From Bacillota bacterium (GTDB lineage Bacteria; Bacillota; Dehalobacteriia; UBA4068), in contig JAFSIU010000062.1 in NCBI GenBank assembly GCA_017439615.1, positions 1 to 14,339 on the forward strand: 14,339 nt of DNA, read 5' to 3'. The notes beneath the pieces are model-generated. The model was not told the DNA's origin, made no database searches, and saw nothing but the letters and a program-made list of their open reading frames with translations. Numbering within the stretch: position 1 is the stretch's first letter; every line of letters begins with the position of its first letter. Below are positions 1 through 6,716 of this stretch, in pieces. A program made the position numbers and the translations under genes.

Positions 1-663
1 AAAGCCGATGCAGGCACCGACGAGAGCGCATGCAGCAATGGCCAACTTGTCATATTCGATACCGGCAATTGGTGCTGCGATAAAACCACAAGCGCATATC
101 ACTGCAAAGGCAGCAAAAACTATTGCGGAAACACCGCCGCAAAGTCCGTCAAGCCCATCAGTAAGATTGACAGCATTGACCATACCGACAAAGAAGAATG
201 CCAGCAAGGGATAATAGACCCAGCCAAGATCAAGATTATAATCGATCAAAGGGATATATACACTTGTGCCGCCGCCCAGATATTTAACAATTATAAACAG
301 AACTATGAATGCGATGAGGAATTGAGCAACAAGCTTTTGCTTGGCAGAAAGGCCGAGTGAACGATGAAAAGCTATTTTCATCAAATCATCGGTGAGACCG
401 ATGAGACCAAAAGCAAGAAAGGAAATAAAAAGCACCCAAACAGCAGGAGATGCCGCACCGAAAATCAGTGCAGCACAAATAGCGGCAGGCAGCATGACAA
501 TACCGCCCATTGTAGGAGTTCCTGCTTTTTTCAAATGACTTTGAGGACCGTCCGAGCGGATATTCTGTCCGAATTTCAGACGGTGCAGCAAAGGAATTGT
601 CAAAGGATATAAAACCAAACTGATAATAATAGCAGCAAGTGCTGCAAACAACATTGAATCCAT
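1..663 (-). CDS. mraY: Phospho-N-acetylmuramoyl-pentapeptide-transferase MraY (3' part off the window)
   Basis: MraY is the integral membrane enzyme that transfers phospho-MurNAc-pentapeptide from the UDP precursor to undecaprenyl phosphate, forming lipid I on the cytoplasmic face. The visible 221 residues start at ATG 661-663 behind a GGGAG ribosome-binding site, and the frame stays open to the window edge. The family is usually about 320-360 residues, so roughly two thirds are seen. Family signatures are clear: RSDGPQSHLKKAGTPTMGG near residues 37-55, the LTDDLMK Asp-Asp pair after the second hydrophobic block, and NAVNLTDGLDGL near residue 160. Several hydrophobic membrane segments alternate with short loops. 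It follows murE by 83 bases and is the last visible gene of the dcw cluster. The truncation comes only from the window edge. Identity is close to certain. Confidence 0.96.
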   Translation of the reverse strand, partial: MDSMLFAALAAIIISLVLYPLTIPLLHRLKFGQNIRSDGPQSHLKKAGTPTMGGIVMLPAAICAALIFGAASPAVWVLFISFLAFGLIGLTDDLMKIAFHRSLGLSAKQKLVAQFLIAFIVLFIIVKYLGGGTSVYIPLIDYNLDLGWVYYPLLAFFFVGMVNAVNLTDGLDGLCGGVSAIVFAAFAVICACGFIAAPIAGIEYDKLAIAACALVGACIGF

Positions 664-702
664 AACGATCTCCCAACAGAAATATTGATTAACAGGCTTT
701 TG

Positions 703-735
703 CTGTCTGACTTATTCATAAAGATTGCCAGACAG
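703..735. repeat. Short inverted repeat in the murE-mraY gap
   Basis: Arms CTGTCTG (703-709) and CAGACAG (729-735) are perfectly complementary around a 19-base spacer. The element lies in the 83-base gap between murE and mraY, the place where many bacteria carry murF. No T-run follows on the minus strand, so it does not look like an intrinsic terminator. It may be a processing hairpin or simply chance. Confidence 0.35.
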
Positions 736-746
736 GATTCCCGGGG

Positions 747-2216
747 TTAAGCATTCTCCCAAAGCGCCATAATGGCGGAGGCTGCCTCTTCCCTGTCATC
801 GAAATGTATCTTCTCGGTGCCGATGATCTGATAATCTTCATGCCCCTTGCCTGCGATGACTATTACATCTCCCTTTTGCGCAATATTGACAGCTCGTTTT
901 ATCGCATCCCGACGGGAAACAATAATTTCATATTCGCAGTTTTTACCACGGACACCTTCAGCAACCATTGCAACAATTGCATCAGGGTCTTCGGTGCGGG
1001 GATTATCAGAGGTGATAATACAATAATCGGCAAGCTCTGCGCCAATTGCTCCCATAATAGGGCGTTTGGTTTTATCTCTGTCACCGCCGCAGCCGAATAC
1101 AGCTATCAATCGATTCGGATTCAGCTCACGCGCGGTCGAAAGTACATTTTGCAAGCCATCGGGAGTATGGGCATAATCCACAATGACCATAAACTCCTGC
1201 CCCGCATCAACCTTTTCGAAACGTCCCGCGACCTGCGGAGAATAGGAAAGGCATTCGATAATTGCCTCCATCTGCATACCTTCTGCCAAAGCAGCAGCTG
1301 CAGCAGCTGCAGTATTATAAATATTGAAGCGGCCTGTCAAAGGGGTATGCAGCCTGTAATCCCTGCCTTCATAGCAGACCTCAAAGGAAGTGCCTGAGGC
1401 ATCAATATGATAATCTTTTATTCTGAATACTGCATCCTCTTTCATGCCATATGTGAAAACTCTGCAGCGGCAGGCATTAATGAAATGCTCAGCAACAGGG
1501 TCATCAGCATTGATCACTGCATAGGCATTAGCTGCAAGACCGCTGAAAAGCTTCAGCTTGGCATTCATATATTCTTCCATTGTGCCATGATAATCAAGAT
1601 GATCCTGTGTCAGATTTGTGAATATTGCGCCTGCAAAACCGACATTGGTTGTTCTGCCCTGATCAAGAGCATGAGAGGATACTTCCATCACAACATTGCG
1701 GCAATCCTCATCATACATTATATCCAACAGCTCAAAAAGCTCAAGACTTTCAGGAGTTGTATGTGTGGAAGCTATTACCTTGCCGCCTGCCATATTGTTT
1801 ATGGTACCCAAGAGTCCCGATTTCTGTCCATAATATTCCCAAAGCCATTTGATAAGTTTTGTTGTGGTGGTTTTACCATTTGTTCCTGTTACACCGACAA
1901 TATGCAATTTCTGCTCGGGATGCATGAACCAATTGGCAGACATTTGTGAAAGTGCAGCACGAGCAGACACAACCACTGCATATGAAACACCATCTTTTGT
2001 TTCAGAAGGCATTTCCTCAGCAACTATCAGAATCGCGCCTTTTTCATAAGCCTGCGGCAAAAAATCAAGTCCGTTTTGCTTGCTACCGCTGATTGCACAA
2101 AAAACACCGCCCGGCATTACCTTACGTGAATCATAGGCTATTGCTTGAATTTCATCTTCCGGGTTACCGGAAAAGCTTTTCAATTCAACACCTTTTAATA
2201 TATCCTGAATGAGCAT
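747..2216 (-). CDS. murE: UDP-MurNAc-tripeptide synthetase MurE (meso-DAP type)
   Basis: MurE is the cytoplasmic ATP-dependent ligase that adds the third stem-peptide residue to UDP-MurNAc-L-Ala-D-Glu. The 489 residues match the family length. Visible motifs are the ATP-binding VTGTNGKTTTTK (about 109-120), TTPES (153-157) in the UDP-MurNAc region, EVSSHAL (178-184), GRFN and GRFE in the middle domain, and SDNPRTEDP (403-411). The DNPR tetrad (404-407) is the known marker of meso-diaminopimelate specificity; lysine-adding enzymes differ there. The ATG at 2214-2216 has AAGGAGG five bases upstream. It starts 12 bases after ftsI stops and is certainly co-transcribed. A run of seven alanines (303-309) lies in a region that is normally Ala-rich in this family and is not odd. 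No murF follows it. Confidence 0.97.
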   Translation of the reverse strand: MLIQDILKGVELKSFSGNPEDEIQAIAYDSRKVMPGGVFCAISGSKQNGLDFLPQAYEKGAILIVAEEMPSETKDGVSYAVVVSARAALSQMSANWFMHPEQKLHIVGVTGTNGKTTTTKLIKWLWEYYGQKSGLLGTINNMAGGKVIASTHTTPESLELFELLDIMYDEDCRNVVMEVSSHALDQGRTTNVGFAGAIFTNLTQDHLDYHGTMEEYMNAKLKLFSGLAANAYAVINADDPVAEHFINACRCRVFTYGMKEDAVFRIKDYHIDASGTSFEVCYEGRDYRLHTPLTGRFNIYNTAAAAAAALAEGMQMEAIIECLSYSPQVAGRFEKVDAGQEFMVIVDYAHTPDGLQNVLSTARELNPNRLIAVFGCGGDRDKTKRPIMGAIGAELADYCIITSDNPRTEDPDAIVAMVAEGVRGKNCEYEIIVSRRDAIKRAVNIAQKGDVIVIAGKGHEDYQIIGTEKIHFDDREEAASAIMALWENA

Positions 2217-2228
2217 ATTATCCTCCTT

Positions 2229-4388
2229 TTAGGGTGCGACAACATTCATATCTGCATCTGTTTCATCTTCTTCTGAAAGAATCAATTCAATCAGTTTTCC
2301 TTTTGTTACTTCTGTTGACGGCTGCGGAATTTGTTCATGTACATAGCCGCTGCCACTTGATTTCAGTTTCAGTCCATAGGCACTCAATATATTAGTTGCT
2401 TCGCCCAAAGAAAAGCCTGTAAGATCCGGAACAAAGAGAGAGTCGCTGCCCGTGCCCATCGTCAATATAACCTCAGTGCCTATCATAAGCTTTTCGTTTG
2501 CGGAATAAGACTGTGCAACAACTCTGGTACCACTGCCCTGCTTCTTTGCAGTCAGACCATAAAGCTTCAGCACCTGTGCGGCATCTTCGTAGGAAAGATT
2601 GCGCAAATCGGGAACATCGACAAAAGTTGTCAGATCAATATCGGCGCAGATACTTTCTTCGGATGTCTGTGCTGTTACGCCGAGATATCTCAGGACCTCA
2701 GAAAAAATGATCTGTGCTACAGGAGCTGCGACCTGTCCGCCCTGATACAATGCACCGGAAGGTTCATCAATGAGAACAAGTACTGTTATTTCAGGGTCAT
2801 TTGCAGGAGCAAAGCCGCAGAAGGATGCAACATATTTGCCCTCCTGATAGCCGCCTGCACCGGCTTTTTGTGCAGTACCCGTTTTGCCTGCCACGCGATA
2901 GCCTTCGACATAAGCAGAACGACCTGTACCATTGGCTACAACTTCTTCCAGAAACTCACACATTTTCCGTGAGGTTGACTCGGATATGACCTGACGGACA
3001 GTCTTGATTCCAAAATCCTGAATCACATTGCCGTCGGCATCGAGGATTTGTTTGATTATTTGGGGCTGCAGCAATGTTCCGCCATTGGCAATTGCCGAAG
3101 CTGCCGAAACCATTTGCAAAGGGGTAACAGAGACGCTCTGTCCGAAAGACATTGTTGCAAGATCAAGCTTTGTTACATTCTTCTCCGCGATCATAATACC
3201 GGATGATTCGCCGGAAAGACCGATATTCGTGGATGAACCGAACCCAAAGGCAGTGATATATTTATAAAAAAGACCTTTTTCCTTGGCGTCTATCATAAAG
3301 CCCATTTCGACAAAGGCAGGGTTGCATGAATTTTTCAAAGTGTCCAGCAGCTTTTGCTCGCCATGCGGCTTGTAATGACGCCAGCATTTGATTTTGTTAT
3401 CACCGACCATAATATAGCCCGGATCATAGAAAGTACTGTTTTCATTCACAACGCCTTCTTCAAGCGCGATAGCTGTCGTGAACATTTTGAAGGTGGACCC
3501 CGGCTCATAAGAATCGGTAACCAAACGATTGCGGAAGCCGCTGCTGCCATAGCTGCCGAATTCATTGGGATCACCCGCGCCGCTCATCGCCATGGCAAGT
3601 ATTTCACCAGTTTTGGTACCCATAACAAGAATGGAAGCTGCAGTAGGCGGTTCTTCCCATGCCATTATATCAGCGATCGCACGTTCACAGAAATATTGTA
3701 TATTTTCATCAAGTGTCAGCACCAAGCCCTGACCGTCCTGAGCATCAACAAGCTTATGCACAGCCTGAGGCACCTCATTGCTGCGGGCATCATATTCAGT
3801 GAGAATCGTTCCGTCGACACCCTTTAATATATCGTCATATGCACGCTCAATTCCCTCCAGGCCTTGATTATCAACACCTGCAAAGCCGAGCACCTGAGCC
3901 ATAAGTGTGCCCTTGGGATAATAGCGGCGCGGCTCCTCCATGATTTCAATACCGACATAATCCGCGGCTTCTATCTGACTGCTGATATCAAAATCGATTT
4001 TTCGTTTGAGCCAGATGAATGTCGAATCAGCTTCAAGCTTTTTCATCACGCCTTCATATTCCAATTCAAGCAGATTGCTCAGAAAAGTTGCCATTTCGGC
4101 TTTTTTGGCATCATCGATCTTGGCTTTTTTAATTTCATTGGGATTGACATATACCGAATCGGAGCTGATGGAGATTGCAAGAATATTGCCATTGCGATCA
4201 TAAATATCTCCGCGCTCTGCGATTATGGGTGTTTCACGGGTTCTTGCATTGGCTGCCTGCTGCTGCCAATACTCATTCTGGAATATCTGCAAATATACCA
4301 AACGCAAAAAAACCACACACAATACTGCTAAAACAAAAATTAGCAGTCCAGTGATTTTTTTGCGTAAATTAGTCCTTTCCGATGCCAA
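2229..4388 (-). CDS. ftsI: PASTA-domain class B penicillin-binding protein (FtsI/SpoVD family)
   Basis: This is a septal peptidoglycan D,D-transpeptidase. I place the start at TTG 4386-4388 (719 residues), because a GGAGGG site ends seven bases upstream. The longer reading from TTG 4401-4403 would place the ribosome-binding site inside the coding region. Order of parts: one N-terminal membrane anchor (about 12-34); the dimerisation region with RGDIYDRNG (59-67); the transpeptidase domain with active-site STFK (298-301), SCN (354-356) and KTG (502-504); then two PASTA repeats (about 589-646 and 650-706), each opening with a VPDL motif; and a short acidic tail. B. subtilis SpoVD has one PASTA repeat, while the pneumococcal division enzyme PBP2x has two. 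Only one class B gene is present here, so it probably serves vegetative division; a sporulation role cannot be judged. It follows ftsL by 27 bases. Confidence 0.94.
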   Translation of the reverse strand: MASERTNLRKKITGLLIFVLAVLCVVFLRLVYLQIFQNEYWQQQAANARTRETPIIAERGDIYDRNGNILAISISSDSVYVNPNEIKKAKIDDAKKAEMATFLSNLLELEYEGVMKKLEADSTFIWLKRKIDFDISSQIEAADYVGIEIMEEPRRYYPKGTLMAQVLGFAGVDNQGLEGIERAYDDILKGVDGTILTEYDARSNEVPQAVHKLVDAQDGQGLVLTLDENIQYFCERAIADIMAWEEPPTAASILVMGTKTGEILAMAMSGAGDPNEFGSYGSSGFRNRLVTDSYEPGSTFKMFTTAIALEEGVVNENSTFYDPGYIMVGDNKIKCWRHYKPHGEQKLLDTLKNSCNPAFVEMGFMIDAKEKGLFYKYITAFGFGSSTNIGLSGESSGIMIAEKNVTKLDLATMSFGQSVSVTPLQMVSAASAIANGGTLLQPQIIKQILDADGNVIQDFGIKTVRQVISESTSRKMCEFLEEVVANGTGRSAYVEGYRVAGKTGTAQKAGAGGYQEGKYVASFCGFAPANDPEITVLVLIDEPSGALYQGGQVAAPVAQIIFSEVLRYLGVTAQTSEESICADIDLTTFVDVPDLRNLSYEDAAQVLKLYGLTAKKQGSGTRVVAQSYSANEKLMIGTEVILTMGTGSDSLFVPDLTGFSLGEATNILSAYGLKLKSSGSGYVHEQIPQPSTEVTKGKLIELILSEEDETDADMNVVAP

Positions 4389-4395
4389 ATGTATT

Positions 4396-4401
4396 CCCTC
4401 C
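4396..4401 (-). promoter_or_regulatory. Ribosome-binding site that fixes the ftsI start
   Basis: On the minus strand this reads GGAGGG, with seven bases to the TTG at 4386-4388. Because it lies within the longest open frame, it argues against the upstream TTG at 4401-4403, which overlaps it. Confidence 0.75.
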
Positions 4402-4415
4402 AAGGATCATTGTCC

Positions 4416-4949
4416 TCACTCTGCTCCGATATTGAAATGTCCGCCAAAGAGACTGCCCAAAACTCTGAGCACCTTACTTCCAAAAGAAATCTCATCAGCA
4501 GCCTGAACGCTGTCAAGCAGCTCTATTTCCACATCAGGAGCCGCTGCCATAACTGAAGCATTCTCGGCAACAGCTGCAGGTGCATATGCCACAAATACTT
4601 TATCCGAGATTTCAGGATAAACCATACCCATAGACATTGCCAAAGGCTCTATACGTTCCATGGAAGCGAGAGCCGCAACCTCAAGACTCATTATATCCTT
4701 TTGTTTTTCCATTGCCTGAATGTCACTACGTATCGCATTGATGTCATAAGCAATATTATAGCTTTCTGTAACAATGGCAACATAGAAAAAGCTGACAGCA
4801 AAAATAAAGCATACCAAGCACATCAATGTGATTTTCATAATACGCTGCTGCTTATTCCGGCTGATCAGTTTGAGAGCCTTTTTTCTTTCTTTTGAACGGA
4901 GCTCTTCATATTCTGCTGATGTATATTGCTGTCTTTGCTCTGCTAACAA
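4416..4949 (-). CDS. ftsL: FtsL-like septum protein with an extended C-terminal tail
   Basis: FtsL is a small bitopic membrane protein that joins FtsB/DivIC and DivIB/FtsQ and helps activate the septal synthase pair. The call rests on position (between rsmH and ftsI) and architecture: a basic, charged cytoplasmic N-terminus (1-37), one membrane segment (about 38-60), a short charged coiled-coil stretch (about 62-98), then the RIEPLAMSMGMVYP region (99-112) that typically closes the extracytoplasmic coil in these proteins. The start is TTG 4947-4949 with AGGAGG nine bases upstream, and no in-frame ATG is nearby. At 177 residues it is longer than typical family members (about 100-130); the extra part is an Ala/Val/Glu-rich tail of about 65 residues ending in a hydrophobic, glycine-containing patch. 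FtsL proteins are poorly conserved, so the name rests on context plus shape. Confidence 0.82.
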   Translation of the reverse strand: MLAEQRQQYTSAEYEELRSKERKKALKLISRNKQQRIMKITLMCLVCFIFAVSFFYVAIVTESYNIAYDINAIRSDIQAMEKQKDIMSLEVAALASMERIEPLAMSMGMVYPEISDKVFVAYAPAAVAENASVMAAAPDVEIELLDSVQAADEISFGSKVLRVLGSLFGGHFNIGAE

Positions 4950-4985
4950 GATATGCTGCCTCCTTTTTTCATATTACCTGATAAT

Positions 4986-5921
4986 TCATATTTTCTCCGC
5001 TATACGCAGCTTGGAGCTGCGTGAGCGGGGGTTTATTTCTTCTTCATCTTTTGTCGGGACAAGCGGCTTGCGGGTGATTATCTTCACCTCTTGCTTTTTG
5101 CTGCAGCGACAAACCGGAAATTCTGGCGGACAGATGCAATCCAATGCCAGATAACGAAATCTCTCCTTGACAATTCGGTCTTCAAGTGAATGGAAGCTGA
5201 TTATCACCAGCCTGCCTCCCGGCTTCAAAAGTCCGACCGCAGCATCTATTGCCTTTTCAAGCACTGCCAATTCCTGATTTACCTCGATGCGCAGGGCTTG
5301 AAAGCTGCGGCGAGCAGGATGCTGATCCTTTTCGCGGGCACCAACGGGAATTGCTGCTTTGATGATTTCTGTCAATTCAAAGGTCGTTTCAATATTTTTT
5401 TTATTTCTTGCTTCAACAATGAATTCCGCAATACGCTTTGACCATTTTTCTTCGCCATAGGTATAGAGTACCTTTGTCAATTCCTCCACACTGTAGCCAT
5501 TAACAATATCATAAGCACTGAATTCAGAGGATTTATCCATACGCATATCCAAAGGGGCATCATGCATATAAGAAAAGCCTCTTTCGGCAGTATCAAGCTG
5601 ATGAGAAGAAACGCCGATATCCATCAGTATACCATCGACCTGACCGATGATACCAAGCTCCTGACCGATTTCTGCAAGCTTGCTGAAATTACTTCTGACA
5701 ATTTGTTTGCGATCGCCATAAGGAGCAAGTCTCTTTGTGCCTGCAGCAATTGCTTCATCATCCTGATCAATGGCAATCAGACGACAATCGCAGTTTTTAA
5801 GAATTGCCTCGGAATGTCCTGCGCCGCCCATTGTACAATCGACATAAAGACCACCGTCGTGCAGCTTTAAGCCCTGCAGCACTTCATTCATCATTACGGG
5901 AATATGTGTAAATTCAGACAT
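4986..5921 (-). CDS. rsmH: 16S rRNA (cytosine1402-N4)-methyltransferase RsmH (MraW)
   Basis: RsmH uses S-adenosylmethionine to methylate N4 of C1402 in the decoding centre of 16S rRNA. The protein has 311 residues, the usual length. Family motifs in order are HIPVMMNEVL (6-15), the SAM-binding DCTMGGAGHS (28-37), IDQD (51-54), MDIGVSSHQLD, FSYMHDAPLDMRM, PARRSFQALRIEVNQEL, and VISFHSLEDRIVK near the C-terminus. The SAM loop reads GGAGHS rather than the commoner GGGGHS, a mild change. The start is ATG 5919-5921 with a GAGGTGG site just upstream. It lies 15 bases after mraZ and 36 bases before ftsL, the standard second position of the cluster. Confidence 0.97.
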   Translation of the reverse strand: MSEFTHIPVMMNEVLQGLKLHDGGLYVDCTMGGAGHSEAILKNCDCRLIAIDQDDEAIAAGTKRLAPYGDRKQIVRSNFSKLAEIGQELGIIGQVDGILMDIGVSSHQLDTAERGFSYMHDAPLDMRMDKSSEFSAYDIVNGYSVEELTKVLYTYGEEKWSKRIAEFIVEARNKKNIETTFELTEIIKAAIPVGAREKDQHPARRSFQALRIEVNQELAVLEKAIDAAVGLLKPGGRLVIISFHSLEDRIVKERFRYLALDCICPPEFPVCRCSKKQEVKIITRKPLVPTKDEEEINPRSRSSKLRIAEKI

Positions 5922-5936
5922 AAGCCACCTCGCAGA

Positions 5937-6365
5937 CTAAAGAAGAGCCGCCATTTTTTCTGCCAACTGCTCGAATTGACCTGCATATTTTGCTTTATAC
6001 GCCTGCCAAGCATCAACAGCCCAAATCTCGATGCTGCTTCCCGCACCAATGATAGTTACTTCTTTTGCAAGTGATGCATATTCACGATATGCAGGAGGAA
6101 TGACCACTCTGCCCTGCTTGTCCAATTCCATATCCTCAGCACCGGAAAGATAAAGACGGATAAAAGCTCTTGCTTCCGCCTTGTCTGCGGATTGCTGCAG
6201 CAACTCCTGTTCACGCAAAGCCCAAGCCTCCTGAGAATACAGTGAGAGGCATTTTTCAAAGCCTTTGACCAAAACAAATTCGGTTCCTAATGCCTCACGC
6301 ATTTTTGCAGGAATAATCACGCGTCCCTTGTCGTCGATATTAAATTTGTGTTCACCTTTGAACAA
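5937..6365 (-). CDS. mraZ: Transcriptional regulator MraZ
   Basis: MraZ is a DNA-binding protein of the AbrB/SpoVT fold that controls the dcw cluster, including its own gene. I start it at TTG 6363-6365, giving MFKGEHKFNIDDKGR, which matches the usual MraZ N-terminus. A GGGAGG site sits eight bases upstream. The longer GTG start at 6372-6374 overlaps that site and is unlikely. The 142 residues contain two SpoVT-type half-domains, each with the signature DKGR (12-15) or DKQGR (82-86) followed by hydrophobic-Ile-Pro. The family length is about 140-150. The promoter region carries a matching operator at 6469-6503, so autoregulation is likely. It is the first gene of the cluster, about 110 bases downstream of the predicted transcription start. 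Confidence 0.96.
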   Translation of the reverse strand: MFKGEHKFNIDDKGRVIIPAKMREALGTEFVLVKGFEKCLSLYSQEAWALREQELLQQSADKAEARAFIRLYLSGAEDMELDKQGRVVIPPAYREYASLAKEVTIIGAGSSIEIWAVDAWQAYKAKYAGQFEQLAEKMAALL

Positions 6366-6373
6366 TGCTCTCA

Positions 6374-6379
6374 CCTCCC
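6374..6379 (-). promoter_or_regulatory. Ribosome-binding site that fixes the mraZ start
   Basis: On the minus strand this reads GGGAGG with eight bases to TTG 6363-6365. It overlaps the alternative GTG start and so decides for the TTG. Confidence 0.8.
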
Positions 6380-6381
6380 TG

Positions 6382-6410
6382 TTTAAAACTCACGGTTTTT
6401 GTGCTATAAT
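6382..6410 (+). promoter_or_regulatory. Possible plus-strand extended -10 promoter in the mraZ leader
   Basis: TTTAAA (6382-6387), 17 bases, then TATAAT (6405-6410) preceded by TG at 6402-6403 (extended -10). The -35 is weak (4 of 6), but the -10 is perfect. It points away from mraZ towards the metK terminator and would produce an untranslated RNA antisense to the dcw leader. It could be chance in AT-rich DNA. Confidence 0.35.
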
Positions 6411-6468
6411 CTCATCAGGCAATTATTGCATAAAACTATTGAAATATAGCAAAAGACAGCGGAACTCA

Positions 6469-6503
6469 TTCCACTTTACTCCATTTTCCTCTATTTCGCC
6501 CCA
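6469..6503 (-). promoter_or_regulatory. MraZ operator: four boxes at 10-base spacing
   Basis: On the minus strand, boxes TGGGG (6499-6503), TAGAG (6489-6493), TGGAG (6479-6483) and TGGAA (6469-6473) follow each other at exactly 10-base steps. The known E. coli MraZ site is a set of TGGGN repeats separated by five bases, so both sequence and spacing fit. Three of four boxes keep TGG; the second has TAG. The boxes occupy the -35/-10 spacer and the start-site region, the expected place for a repressor. Confidence 0.82.
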
Positions 6504-6511
6504 TATGTCAA
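6483..6511 (-). promoter_or_regulatory. Promoter of the mraZ/dcw operon
   Basis: On the minus strand a perfect -35 TTGACA (6506-6511) is followed by a 17-base spacer and GAAAAT (6483-6488), a 4 of 6 match to the -10 consensus. Transcription would begin near 6476, giving a leader of about 110 bases. The spacer contains two of the MraZ boxes. The exact -10 is inferred. Confidence 0.72.
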
Positions 6512-6662
6512 GTATTTTTCGCTGATTTTGCATTGTTTTTTGTGCCAAAAATTTACTTCAAGCTGCAAAAAAGAACAACAAAATAGTCCTTTGAGTTTCA
6601 AAAAAACAATATAATGTATAATTCTTTAATTTGTCGCACAAAACAAACCTATATATAGACAT

Positions 6663-6694
6663 AAAAAGACGAAGCAAAAATGCTTCGTCTTTTT
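6663..6694 (-). terminator. Intrinsic terminator of the gmk-rpoZ-metK unit
   Basis: The arms at 6663-6676 and 6681-6694 are perfectly complementary over 14 pairs around a four-base loop, with a GC-containing core (GACGAAGC) and T-runs at both ends. It lies 22 bases beyond the metK stop. Because the T-run is symmetrical, it may also stop plus-strand transcripts. Confidence 0.93.
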
Positions 6695-6716
6695 GATTAT
6701 CATATAGCAAATATGA

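Larger units (their letters stand above)
6366..6716. other. Intergenic region between metK and mraZ
   Basis: This 351-base AT-rich region holds, from left to right, the mraZ ribosome-binding site and leader, a plus-strand promoter-like sequence (6382-6410), a small palindrome GCAATTATTGC (6419-6429), the MraZ boxes and dcw promoter (6469-6511), about 150 bases of AT-rich sequence in which I see no convincing element, and the metK terminator (6663-6694). No believable coding frame is present. Confidence 0.7.

Noticed and set aside
386..676. 96-residue minus-strand frame with many Cys and Tyr at the mraY start
   Set aside because: It is an out-of-frame reading of mraY, whose correct frame starts at 663 and shows all family motifs.
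1290..1315. GCAGCAGCTGC-rich short repeat in murE
   Set aside because: It encodes an alanine run in the GRFN-x-YN-x-A helix, a region that is naturally Ala-rich in Mur ligases; no sign of unstable expansion.
6372..6374. GTG as the mraZ start
   Set aside because: It overlaps the GGGAGG ribosome-binding site; TTG at 6363-6365 has ideal spacing and gives the usual MraZ N-terminus.
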